From assembly GCA_958296045.1 (NCBI GenBank), contig CATQHT010000003.1:1561246-1625245 (forward strand): 64,000 nucleotides of DNA, written 5' to 3'. Each line of letters starts with the position of its first letter. Within the stretch, counting starts at the first letter, position 1. The notes under the pieces were generated by a model that was not told the origin of the DNA, made no database searches, and saw only the letters and a list, made by a program, of their open reading frames with translations. The stretch comes from Rhodothermales bacterium (GTDB lineage: Bacteria > Bacteroidota > Rhodothermia > Rhodothermales > Bin80). The translations under genes and the position numbers were made by a program. Of this stretch, positions 26,196-34,658 are shown one piece after another.

Positions 26196-26869
26196 GGCGA
26201 CACCGAACTCAGGTCACCGTATGGCCCGCGGTAGCAGACCTGATGACCGTCATTGCTGTGGTAAGCGTCATCGCAGGGCTGGCCTTTTGCTCTCCTAAAT
26301 CGGCATCAGACTCGCTGCAGGAGAAGAGAGACTCACTGCAGGAGGAAAGAGACTCACTGCAGGAGGAGAAAGACTCGCTGCAGGCAGAAAACGAGTCCCT
26401 GGCTGCTAGGCTAGGCTCGCTAAGGGTAGAAGTGGATTCACTATCCCGCGACGGAGAGGGTATACCTGCATGCCTTGGCAGGGACTCAAGGGATGACCTC
26501 ATTCCGCTGGTTTCTATCACGGTACGCAATGATGATACCTACCTTGTACAGCGCACGTGGTGCCCTACCCGTAATAACATGTTCGCAGCACTCAACGCGG
26601 AAATCAACGAGATTGATGGTGAGGTATTGAACCGTAACCAATTGCGCCGGTTTGCCGAGAAGGCTAGCAATACCGCCGCCGCTCAGTCTTCTAATTGTGG
26701 CTTCTGGGCACATCTGCGAAACGGTGGCGTTAGCATCAGCGAATTGCGCAACAGGTACCACGACGACTTCGCAAGATTCTTCAGCGGCCTAGTCAATCCG
26801 AGCGTGCTATATGCCAACCGTACTACTTCCCCTAGTCCACAACTATGTGGGGCACGGTCTGGTAATTGA
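26192..26869 (+). CDS. MotB/ZorB-like single-span protein, no OmpA signature
   Basis: 225 residues, starting inside the stop of the previous gene (ATGA overlap). After a short basic cytoplasmic end comes one helix, VWPAVADLMTVIAVVSVIAGLAF, in the MotB/ZorB style, with an Asp at the helix start (ADLMT) where MotB has its proton-carrying residue. A heptad linker (DSLQEKR, DSLQEER, DSLQEEK, DSLQAEN) follows, then a 140-residue periplasmic domain with three Cys (ACLG, TWCP, NCGF) that lacks the OmpA peptidoglycan-binding motif. It probably forms the stator/plug partner of the ZorA-like protein and senses something in the periplasm; that role is inference. Confidence 0.62.
   Translation: MRRHRTQVTVWPAVADLMTVIAVVSVIAGLAFCSPKSASDSLQEKRDSLQEERDSLQEEKDSLQAENESLAARLGSLRVEVDSLSRDGEGIPACLGRDSRDDLIPLVSITVRNDDTYLVQRTWCPTRNNMFAALNAEINEIDGEVLNRNQLRRFAEKASNTAAAQSSNCGFWAHLRNGGVSISELRNRYHDDFARFFSGLVNPSVLYANRTTSPSPQLCGARSGN
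26309..26392 (+). repeat. four 21-bp tandem repeats (heptad repeats)
   Basis: Units of 21 bp, each encoding D-S-L-Q-x-x-x, run from 26309 to 26392 inside the ZorB-like gene, with only a few differences between units. Copy number changes would alter the coiled-coil linker by whole heptads without losing frame. Confidence 0.9.
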
Positions 26870-27541
26870 CCTTCAGCAGTTCCCAGCATGTGCAGCCACA
26901 CCTGCCGAGCATTGCCAGATCGTTAGACCTAACATCAGAATCCTTGGTTAGCGCAGCTACTAGAAGACGTGAGCTCCTCGGGGAATCACCAACCCAACGG
27001 ATTCGGGTTTCTACGGAGAGCACATTGTTTTCCTTGGTTCCCTGCTCCCAACGCGCTGCTGCACATCTTCTGACTTTCCCTGCGAACGTGGATTCAAATC
27101 GGACACCGAAGCCGAGGAATGCGGACGACCCTGCGAGGCCACCGGTGATCGGGCCACGCCTATGCTCCTGCACGTACTGACCGCTGGATGCGCAAGAGCC
27201 GCGGTTCCGAGCAAGAAGCGGACATCCTAGCTAAGCGCCGTTATTGTTGCAGATCACGGAGGACTTAAGTCGAAATGCTGGCGCATCTTGATCGGAAGGG
27301 TCTGGTAAAAAGCGGCGAGGCCATGGTACGCGCGCTTCCGAGCGCTTTGTGGGCTGACGCGGGCCCTGCTGGCCTACAAACAAGGTAGCGGGCGAGGATC
27401 TTGGCATGACCCGGCTTTCCGAAAACCGAGGGTACAACCGAACCTCCATCGACGTGCGGCCGTATTCAGGGAACAGAGTAGCGACATTACTATTTGCCAT
27501 CATAGTACCTATGGCGCCACGGCGCCGTCCAGCGTGAGCTC
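26870..27541. other. intergenic, end of accessory island
   Basis: About 670 bp between the island and the Lol-like operon. The open frames here lack recognisable motifs, and I see no integrase, attachment site or direct repeat that would mark an island boundary. Confidence 0.5.
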
Positions 27542-28315
27542 ATGGCAATGCGAATAGCCGCCGTTGCTGCCGGGAGTTTTGCGCTCGCGCTTGTCGCCGC
27601 GAGCGTGGCGCGGCCTGCCCAGGCCCAAGAAAGCGCCCTTGACATCGTGCAACAGATGGAAGAGCTGACGCGGGGCTCCACGCAGGTAGCAACGTACCGC
27701 CTCATCATCGTGCGACCTGACTGGGAACGGACCCTTCAATTCGATACGTGGTCAGAAGGGACCCACCGTAGCTTTATCCGCATCACCGCGCCAGCAAAAG
27801 AACGCGGCGTGTCGTTCCTCAAAATCGGTCGTGAAATGTGGCAGTATGTCCCACGTATCAGCCGCATCATTAAGCTTCCGCCCTCCATGATGATGCAGTC
27901 CTGGATGGGCAGCGGCTTTACGAACGACGACCTAGCCCGGGAATCCAGCCTAGTCCGAGACTATGAACATACCCTGGCGGCCACGATAGATACGCTTGGA
28001 GGCCGCGCCTATCACCTATCGCTCGTGACGCGCCCGGAAGCGCCAGTGGCATGGGCGCGCGTAGAGTTCTGGGTGCGGACCGACGACTATGTGCCACTTA
28101 AAGCAGAATTCTTCAACGAGCGCAATGAGCGGGTGCGAACGCTGACCTACAGCGATATCCGCACTATTGGTGGCCGCACGATCCCTGTGCGCATGGAGCT
28201 TGTCGAGGATCGTTGGCCGGATCGCAAGACGGTGATGATTGTGGACGAGACCCGCTTCGATGTGCCTATCGGTGACGACATCTTTACACAGTCCAATCTC
28301 CGGCGGCGCCGGTAG
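27542..28315 (+). CDS. LolA-like outer-membrane lipoprotein-sorting protein
   Basis: 257 residues with a cleavable signal (MRIAAVAAGSFALALVAASVARPAQA, from either of two close Met). The mature part has the half-barrel pattern of outer-membrane lipoprotein-sorting proteins: YRLIIVRPDWERTLQFDTW, RSFIRITAPAKERGVSFLKIG, MWQYVPRISRIIKLPPSMM and the GSGFTNDDLAR motif typical of this LolA-related family. It ends 5 bp before the first permease, so it is the first gene of a five-gene operon and probably serves as the periplasmic carrier or acceptor for the ABC exporter. Confidence 0.88.
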   Translation: MAMRIAAVAAGSFALALVAASVARPAQAQESALDIVQQMEELTRGSTQVATYRLIIVRPDWERTLQFDTWSEGTHRSFIRITAPAKERGVSFLKIGREMWQYVPRISRIIKLPPSMMMQSWMGSGFTNDDLARESSLVRDYEHTLAATIDTLGGRAYHLSLVTRPEAPVAWARVEFWVRTDDYVPLKAEFFNERNERVRTLTYSDIRTIGGRTIPVRMELVEDRWPDRKTVMIVDETRFDVPIGDDIFTQSNLRRRR

Positions 28316-28320
28316 TTAAG

Positions 28321-29556
28321 ATGCTACGACTGGTGAAGCTGGCGTGGCGAGACATCTGGCGGAACCGTCGCCGGACTCTGCTTACCACTGGAGCGGTATT
28401 CTTCGCTGTTGTGGTGATTTCCCTGGCCAACTCGGTCCAGTTCGGCACGTACGATGCTATGGAGCAGAGTGTGGTCCGCCTCACAACCAGTGAGCTGCAG
28501 GTGCAGCATCCGCGATTCCACGAAGAACGCACGCTGGAGCACTCGTTGCAAGAGAAGGCGCTGGATATCGACGAGCTGCGCCTGGCGCATCCCTGGATTG
28601 TGGCGGCGTCCCGGCGCCTGACAGGTTTTGGGCTGGTGAGCTCCGACTCAGCCAGCGCCGGGGCCCTCATCATGGGGGTGGACCCTGTGCATGAGCCCAC
28701 GGTCGCTGGTCTGCTGCGCTTAGATTCGGAAGAAACAACACTGACGGCCAACCGCCCTCAGTCGGTGCTTCTGGGGGCAGTGATGGCCCGCAATCTGGGC
28801 GTGATACCTGGAGACTCTGTCGTGGTACTGACACAGGGGTACCACAACGTGATGGGTGCCGAGGTGTACGCGGTCCAAGGGCTGGTACGTACAGGGACGC
28901 CGCAGATGGATCGTGCGACGATGGTGACAACCCTGACGGCGGCCCAAGACCTGTTTAGCATGCCGGGCCGCTATACGGAGCTGGTGCTGCGTACGGACCG
29001 TCACACCACAGCGCGGGAACACGCGATGCGCTTGGAATCTACTCTGGCGACTGAAGAAGCCGCGGTGCTTCCGTGGCAAGTGCTGATGCCAGACCTGGAC
29101 CAGATGCGGCGCCTGGATGACGCATCCAACGCCATATTCTACGTGTTCCTGCTGCTCCTGATAGGGTTTGAGATTTTTAATACAACCGCTATGAGCATGA
29201 TGGAGCGCGTGCGGGAGTTTGGTGTCATGATGGCGATGGGCCTAAAGCCCAGCCTGATCAGCGGGCTCGTAGCGATGGAGCTCGCTATGAAGGTGCTGCT
29301 CGGCATCGGTGCTGGCATTGTCGTAACAGCGGGCGTAGTGGCCATCCTGGCGGGCGAACCGATTGCGCTCTCTCAGGACATGCGGGAGCTGTATGACGAC
29401 TTTGGCTTCGTGGTCGACGGGCTGTACTTCACTTCCAGGCCCTCCATCTATGCGCTCCCGGTGGTGGCAGTCTCAATCATGAGCCTGCTGTCGATGGGAT
29501 TTCCGATTCTGAAGATGCGCAGCTTTGCACCGGTTAAAGCCCTGCGCGCTGCCTAA
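28321..29556 (+). CDS. FtsX/MacB-type ABC transporter permease 1 (LolC/E-like)
   Basis: 411 residues: one N-terminal helix (about 21-41), a 230-residue periplasmic MacB-PCD-like domain, and three C-terminal helices (about 272-294, 320-345, 378-402). The cytoplasmic coupling motif MSMMERVREFGVMMAMG is the MERxREFGxMxAxG sequence of FtsX permeases. With the second permease and the ATPase it would form a LolCDE-type mechanotransmission complex that extracts lipoproteins or lipids from the inner membrane. The 3' end lies 7 bp before the next permease start. Confidence 0.92.
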   Translation: MLRLVKLAWRDIWRNRRRTLLTTGAVFFAVVVISLANSVQFGTYDAMEQSVVRLTTSELQVQHPRFHEERTLEHSLQEKALDIDELRLAHPWIVAASRRLTGFGLVSSDSASAGALIMGVDPVHEPTVAGLLRLDSEETTLTANRPQSVLLGAVMARNLGVIPGDSVVVLTQGYHNVMGAEVYAVQGLVRTGTPQMDRATMVTTLTAAQDLFSMPGRYTELVLRTDRHTTAREHAMRLESTLATEEAAVLPWQVLMPDLDQMRRLDDASNAIFYVFLLLLIGFEIFNTTAMSMMERVREFGVMMAMGLKPSLISGLVAMELAMKVLLGIGAGIVVTAGVVAILAGEPIALSQDMRELYDDFGFVVDGLYFTSRPSIYALPVVAVSIMSLLSMGFPILKMRSFAPVKALRAA

Positions 29557-29563
29557 GCCTGCC

Positions 29564-30796
29564 ATGATATTCGTCAAGATTGCCTGGCGCAGCATCTGGC
29601 GCAATCCACGCCGGTCGTGGGTGCTTATCTCCGCCGTAGCAGTGGGGGTCTTTGCCTTTATCGGTGTAGTGGCTTACCTGGACGGCATGTCTATGCAACT
29701 TGTCAAGAGCGCCGTTGAGCTGCAGGGCGGACACATTCAGGTCGCAGGCCACGGGTACTTTGAGAATCCTGCTGTCCGAACACAGGTGCGCCAAATGCCC
29801 CAGGTGGCGACCATCTTGAAGGACGCCAGCGCCAGCGACGTACGCTACGCATCCCAAATCCGAGCTGCCGGCATGATCAGCAGCGCGGAGCATTCGGCCG
29901 GCATCGCGATAGTGGGGGTGGATCCGGTCCAGGAACAGCAAGTGTCACCGGTGCCGTCGCTGGTGACCGAAGGCGGGTGGCTCACGGACGATCCCGCAGC
30001 GGGTGAAGTGATCCTAGGCGCCGCGCTGGCAGAGCAGCTCGGGGTGCGCCTTCGAGAACGCATCGTACTGATGGTCAGCGACCTGGATGGAGCCGTCAAC
30101 TCAGGAGCGTACCGCATCCGGGGACTCTTTACGACAAGCAGCCGCGCATTTGAGCGGAGCACCGTGCTCCTGCACCAGGAAGAGGTGCGCACACTCGTCG
30201 GATTTGCCCGAGATGCCGTATCCACCGTTGCGGTCAACATTGACCCGGGACAGGAAGTGCTGGCCGTCGCCGCCACGCTGCGTGCAGCCTTAGTCGGCAT
30301 GGATGTGGAGGTGCTTACATGGATGGATCGCTCGCCGATGCTCGTGATGATGGACAGGATGATGAACCTTGTTAACGTCATCCTGGTGGTAATCCTGTTT
30401 TCGGCGATCGGCTTCACGCTCATCAACTCATTTATCATGGTGATCTTCGAGCGCATCCGCGAAATCGGCATTATGGCCGCCGGAGGCGTGCGTCCAGGCC
30501 AGGTGCGGCTCCTGCTTTTCCTGGAAGCTGCATTCATTGTGGTGGTGGGCGCTGCCGTAGGCATCGCGATGGCTGCCGCACTGATCACGTGGTGGAGTGA
30601 GGTGGGTCTCGACCTGAGCTCATTCGCCGAGGGACTGAGCCGGTTTGGAGCCGGAGCCGTGATATATCCGCGGGTCGTACTGGAGAATATGGTGACCGGA
30701 TTTGTGATGATCTTTGTGATGGTGTTTCTCGCAGTGCTGTATCCAGCCATCAAGGCGAGCCGCTTCAAAGTTGTAGATGCCATGAACCATGTCTGA
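29564..30796 (+). CDS. FtsX/MacB-type ABC transporter permease 2 (LolC/E-like)
   Basis: 410 residues from ATG 29564 (MIFVKIAWRSIWRNPRRS), which matches the N-terminus of the first permease (MLRLVKLAWRDIWRNRR); an upstream start would overlap the preceding gene and break this alignment. Same topology: an N-terminal helix, a periplasmic domain, three C-terminal helices and a coupling helix IFERIREIGIMAAGG. The two permeases are paralogous and probably heterodimerise. It overlaps the ATPase gene by 8 bp. Confidence 0.92.
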   Translation: MIFVKIAWRSIWRNPRRSWVLISAVAVGVFAFIGVVAYLDGMSMQLVKSAVELQGGHIQVAGHGYFENPAVRTQVRQMPQVATILKDASASDVRYASQIRAAGMISSAEHSAGIAIVGVDPVQEQQVSPVPSLVTEGGWLTDDPAAGEVILGAALAEQLGVRLRERIVLMVSDLDGAVNSGAYRIRGLFTTSSRAFERSTVLLHQEEVRTLVGFARDAVSTVAVNIDPGQEVLAVAATLRAALVGMDVEVLTWMDRSPMLVMMDRMMNLVNVILVVILFSAIGFTLINSFIMVIFERIREIGIMAAGGVRPGQVRLLLFLEAAFIVVVGAAVGIAMAAALITWWSEVGLDLSSFAEGLSRFGAGAVIYPRVVLENMVTGFVMIFVMVFLAVLYPAIKASRFKVVDAMNHV

Positions 30797-31490
30797 GCAG
30801 CCGCTGGTGCACGCCACAAACCTGGTAAAAGTGTATCAGGACGGCAGCTATGTACCTGTGCGCGCCCTAGGAGGCGTGGATTTCCGGGTCGAAGCCGGCG
30901 AATTCACGGCCATTGCAGGGCCCAGCGGCAGCGGCAAGACGACGCTGCTCAACCTCATCGGATCGCTGGACGCTCCGACAGAAGGCCGCATTGAGGTGGC
31001 TGGCCAGGATCTGAGCCTTCTTACCAGAAAAGGCCGCGCTGATTTTCGGCTCAACAACCTCGGGTTTATCTTCCAGTCGCACAACCTCATTCCCGTACTG
31101 ACGGCCGCAGAGAACGCGGAATTCAGCCTGCTGCTACAGGGCGTGCCCACGGGGGAGCGCCGCCGCCGCGTACTGAGTGAATTCGCGGACCTGGGAATCG
31201 AAGAAGGGCTCACACGCCGCCGTCCAGCAAAGCTGAGTGGCGGGCAGCAGCAACGCGTGGCGATAGCCCGCGCCCTCGTGTCCCGTCCGAAACTCATTCT
31301 GGCTGACGAGCCGACCGCGAGCTTGGATTCCAAGACCGGTGCCCGCCTCCTAGACAAGATGCGCGACCTCAACGAACGCACGGGTATCACCTTTCTGTTT
31401 TCAACGCACGATCCTATGGTGATTGATCGGGCGCGACGCCTCGTGGTGCTTCGGGATGGCCTGATCGCCAGCGATGAAACGCGCAACTGA
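30789..31490 (+). CDS. ABC transporter ATPase (LolD/MacB-N-like)
   Basis: 233 residues: Walker A GPSGSGKTT (44-52), Q-loop FIFQSHNLIPVLTA, signature LSGGQQQRVAIARAL, Walker B LILADEPTASLD and switch His in FSTHDP. Sequence type and gene order place it with the LolD/MacB group that works with FtsX-type permeases. It overlaps the permease upstream and its stop codon overlaps the start of the barrel gene by one base, so the operon is translationally tight. Confidence 0.95.
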   Translation: MSEQPLVHATNLVKVYQDGSYVPVRALGGVDFRVEAGEFTAIAGPSGSGKTTLLNLIGSLDAPTEGRIEVAGQDLSLLTRKGRADFRLNNLGFIFQSHNLIPVLTAAENAEFSLLLQGVPTGERRRRVLSEFADLGIEEGLTRRRPAKLSGGQQQRVAIARALVSRPKLILADEPTASLDSKTGARLLDKMRDLNERTGITFLFSTHDPMVIDRARRLVVLRDGLIASDETRN

Positions 31491-32635
31491 TGCACTGGCA
31501 TGCGGCACGGATCACCTGCCTCATGGCGCTTGCGCCTGTAGGGTCGGTCTGCGCGGGACAGGATAGACCGTCGCTGGAGCTTTTCGGCTATGGCAAGGCC
31601 TTGACCATCCGTGTATCTTCGCCCAGAACAGGACAAGCGTACCTGCTCAGCGTAAGCCGGCTAAGGAGCCAAGTGTTGCTCACTATTGGGCAGCGCCTGC
31701 AATTCGAGGTATGGCTCGACACAGAGCTCTTAGCGGGAAGCTATTTGCAGTCCGACGACTATGTCCTGGCACAGATGGTGGACTCGCAGCGTCCCTGGGG
31801 GCTGGATTGGACGCTTGCGGAAGGACCTGCCTATGAGGCGCGTCAGCGCTTGTTTCGGGCGTCTTGGCAGCTGCATGCCAAGGGGGTGACGGTAACCGCA
31901 GGGCGGCAGCGCATCGCGTGGGGAAGTGGCTTTGCATGGAACCCAACCGATGTGCTCAACCCATTCAATCCCGGCGCCATAGAGCTGAGCGAGCGCGCCG
32001 GCGTAGATGCCGCACACTTTAGCATTCCGCAGGGAGCGCTGTCGCGCCTAGAGCTCGTAGTTGCGCAACCTGCCGTAGGAGAGCGTCTAAGCGTGGCAGC
32101 CCGCGCTGGCACCAACTACCGTTCATATGATGTGCGCCTTATGGCCGCGCACCACAGGCGCGGCTGGGTCATGGGCGGCGACTTCGCTGGGTATCTGAAG
32201 AGCGCGGGGCTGCGTGGGGAGGCGGCGTACACCACAGGCGGTGCGCAAGGCAGCTATCTGCGCGCGGTGCTAAACGCGGACTATACCTTGGAGAAAGGCG
32301 TCTACGCGCTGGCGGAACTCTATTACAACGGCCGTGGCGCCACTCAAGAGGACAGGTACAACTTCGAAGATCTCTTAGCAGGCGACACCTACAACCTAGC
32401 CCAGTGGTATGTGGCCGTCTCGCTCGGTGCAAGCCTCACCCCACTGGTCTCCGCAGGACTGTACCAGCTCGCCAACCTAAACGATGGCAGCCTGCTGATT
32501 GGCCCTTCGGCCACGGTGTCTGTCCTAGAAAACCTAGAAGCCGCGGCGGCGGCGTATTTCTTTGCCGGGCCCTCCGACTCGGAATACGGTGCGCAGCGTC
32601 ACACCTACTTTGCGACGCTGCAGTGGTACTTCTAG
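31490..32635 (+). CDS. outer-membrane beta-barrel protein of the Lol-like operon
   Basis: 381 residues with an N-terminal signal (MHWHAARITCLMALAPVGSVCAG). The body alternates polar and hydrophobic residues as in a barrel and ends in a C-terminal aromatic strand (TYFATLQWYF). The segment RIAWGSGFAWNPTDVLNPFNP is the kind seen in DUF1302/alginate-export-like porins. Its place behind LolA-like, permease and ATPase genes suggests it is the outer-membrane end of that export route. Cargo unknown. Its TAG stop shares the palindrome CTAG with the stop of the convergent OsmC gene. Confidence 0.75.
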   Translation: MHWHAARITCLMALAPVGSVCAGQDRPSLELFGYGKALTIRVSSPRTGQAYLLSVSRLRSQVLLTIGQRLQFEVWLDTELLAGSYLQSDDYVLAQMVDSQRPWGLDWTLAEGPAYEARQRLFRASWQLHAKGVTVTAGRQRIAWGSGFAWNPTDVLNPFNPGAIELSERAGVDAAHFSIPQGALSRLELVVAQPAVGERLSVAARAGTNYRSYDVRLMAAHHRRGWVMGGDFAGYLKSAGLRGEAAYTTGGAQGSYLRAVLNADYTLEKGVYALAELYYNGRGATQEDRYNFEDLLAGDTYNLAQWYVAVSLGASLTPLVSAGLYQLANLNDGSLLIGPSATVSVLENLEAAAAAYFFAGPSDSEYGAQRHTYFATLQWYF

Positions 32636-33063
32636 GCCCTCAGTACCGCGTCTACGCTGATGGAGGTGCCAGCATACAGCTTTGAGATGGGACATCCCGT
32701 GCGGATACCTTCCACCGCAACCTGAAACGTCGCCTCATCCAGCCCCGGAACTTCGGCCTCAACGTTCAGCTCAATAGAAGAGACATGAAATCCTCCAGCG
32801 GGATCAGGTCCAAGGCTCACGGTAGCGGTCGCATGCACGCGGGTGGGTACATACCCTTCGGTGGCCAAGCCGTGGGAGAGTGCCATGGCGAAGCAGCCAG
32901 CATGCGCGGCCGCAACCAGATCCTCGGGGCTGACGTGCTCGACATCCCCAAAGCGTGAAGCGAACGTGAATGGGGACGCGAAGCCACCGCGCCCGGTCTG
33001 CATCGAGCCGTCGCCAGACTTGAGGTCGCCTTTCCAGGTAGCTTCTGCGGTTCTAACGGTCAT
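32632..33063 (-). CDS. OsmC-family peroxiredoxin
   Basis: 143 residues of the OsmC/Ohr fold. The two redox cysteines are in HAGCFAMALS and RTGCPISKLY, as in OsmC-type hydroperoxide reductases, and the N-terminal RTAEATWKGDLKSGDG is typical of OsmC proper. It would reduce organic hydroperoxides using a dihydrolipoyl or thiol donor. It is followed 15 bp upstream by a second OsmC gene on the same strand, so the two form a pair. Confidence 0.9.
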   Translation of the reverse strand: MTVRTAEATWKGDLKSGDGSMQTGRGGFASPFTFASRFGDVEHVSPEDLVAAAHAGCFAMALSHGLATEGYVPTRVHATATVSLGPDPAGGFHVSSIELNVEAEVPGLDEATFQVAVEGIRTGCPISKLYAGTSISVDAVLRA

Positions 33064-33078
33064 AATTCTCAGAGTGGG

Positions 33079-33504
33079 TTAGAGTTCGTAGCGCGTGCCG
33101 TTAACGGAGTACGACACGGAGATGTCGGCGGTCTTTTCAACAATTTTGGCTACAGAGCAGTACTTGTTGATGCTTAGGTCTACCGCCCGTCGCACCTTTG
33201 ACGCATTCAAGTCTCCGGTGAGCGCATAGTGTACATGAATACGCGTAAAAAGCGCTGGCAGGCCCTCGCGCTCGTATTCGATGGTGGTATCAAAGCCCTC
33301 CAGATTCTGGCGACCCTTGCGCAGGATGTCGACGATATCTATGCCGCTGCACCCGCCGATAGCCATAGCCACGGCCTGCATGGGCCCAACGCCCTGGCCG
33401 TTACCTTCGGGTGGATCCGTATCGAAGTGGAGGGTGTTGCCAGACTCGTTAGTACCGACAAAGTGGTTCTTATCGTCGAGACGGCGGAGGGTGACGGTGG
33501 CCAT
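33079..33504 (-). CDS. OsmC-family protein (YhfA-like)
   Basis: 141 residues. OsmC fold with Cys in AIGGCSGIDIVDIL and in INKYCSVAKI; the layout resembles the YhfA/DUF-type OsmC branch (GPMQAVAMAIGGC) rather than Ohr. Probable thiol peroxidase or redox protein. First gene of the two-gene OsmC operon; divergent from the DUF4097 gene. Confidence 0.9.
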   Translation of the reverse strand: MATVTLRRLDDKNHFVGTNESGNTLHFDTDPPEGNGQGVGPMQAVAMAIGGCSGIDIVDILRKGRQNLEGFDTTIEYEREGLPALFTRIHVHYALTGDLNASKVRRAVDLSINKYCSVAKIVEKTADISVSYSVNGTRYEL

Positions 33505-33767
33505 AGGGCAAGTCAGCTGCGTGTAACTGAAGCGGATTCAACCCCTGAGCCGGGCATCTGATTCTGTTATGGGTCGCACGGCGCAGGTGCGCAGTAGCCT
33601 CAGATGTGGCGCTGCGCCGGTGCGTCTTCGGTGCACGGCCGGTGGCAATCGTGGGTGCCGACATGGCTGAGGCCCGTAGGTGTACCACAATCAAGAGACG
33701 CAACCCGCATGCGCAAGGCCCCGTAGAATTCTGTGCAATCTCTCCATTTCAGACGCTGGCCAGACCT

Positions 33768-34658
33768 ATGCACGCCGCGATTGTCTTCCTGCTGATACTG
33801 TCTGCTTCTGTGGCTTCTGAAGCCGGTCTTCTTACACCGGTTGAGAGGGATGTAATCAAGAAAGAGTATGCGGTGCGTCCAGGAGGCACGCTCCACCTTG
33901 ACATGGATCGCGGCAACATCGAGGTGGAGGTCGGGGACGAGAACCGCGTATTCATTGAGCTGGAGCGGGTGGTCAAGGCTGACGACAAAAGAACCGTGGA
34001 CAACGTCCTCAGGCTCCACGAGTACACCTTCAATAAGAAGGGCAACGATGTGCAAGTCAGCACTCAGTACAATTCTGAGAGGGGCCGGTGGCATCGATTC
34101 CGCAGGCGCCCGCGCCTGCGTGTCAACCTGACGGTCCGCGTGCCCGAAGTCTATAACGTCAACTTTGAAAATGGTGCTGGCAACGTGGAGGTGACCAATG
34201 TGGGCGGATCTGTTGAGGGCAGCACCGGGGCTGGCAACGTCATTGTCGATGACATCACCGGCGATGTCAAGATTTCTACAGGCGCTGGCAACATTGATGT
34301 TTCCGGTGATGTGGGCAGCGCGAGTGTGGAGACTGGTGCAGGTAACATCGACTTGTACGGGCTTGAAGGTGCGGTGCGTGCGGTAACAGGTGCTGGCAAC
34401 ATTGACGCGGTGATTCTACACCAGCCGGACGCTGACTCGAAGTTCTCTACGGGTGCTGGCAACGTGATGGTGGCGTTAGCCGAAGACGTAGGCATATTTG
34501 TCGATGCCAGCACCTCGTTGGGCTCGGCCGACTGCGACTTTCCAGTACGGTTTCAGAAGAGCTTTCTGTCGACGTCGTTTTCTGGCAAGGTCAATGGTGG
34601 TGGCGCTAAGATCGCCATGAGTGTCGGCATGGGCAACGTAACGCTGAAGCGGCACTAG
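33768..34658 (+). CDS. DUF4097-type secreted beta-solenoid protein
   Basis: 296 residues from ATG 33768, which gives a signal peptide (MHAAIVFLLILSASVASEAG); longer starts add a region without coding character. The mature protein is a run of short beta strands with the motif GAGN[V/I] six times at intervals of about 18-25 residues (positions about 135-235), the pattern of DUF4097/adhesin-like repeat proteins. It contains a basic patch (RGRWHRFRRRPRLR) before the repeats. Probably periplasmic or surface exposed; function unknown. Similar proteins often sit near anti-sigma factors or PspC-type genes, but none is here. Confidence 0.82.
   Translation: MHAAIVFLLILSASVASEAGLLTPVERDVIKKEYAVRPGGTLHLDMDRGNIEVEVGDENRVFIELERVVKADDKRTVDNVLRLHEYTFNKKGNDVQVSTQYNSERGRWHRFRRRPRLRVNLTVRVPEVYNVNFENGAGNVEVTNVGGSVEGSTGAGNVIVDDITGDVKISTGAGNIDVSGDVGSASVETGAGNIDLYGLEGAVRAVTGAGNIDAVILHQPDADSKFSTGAGNVMVALAEDVGIFVDASTSLGSADCDFPVRFQKSFLSTSFSGKVNGGGAKIAMSVGMGNVTLKRH

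Noticed and set aside
32632-32635. Convergent genes sharing the stop palindrome CTAG
   Set aside because: Tail-to-tail overlap of stop codons is common and needs no special explanation.
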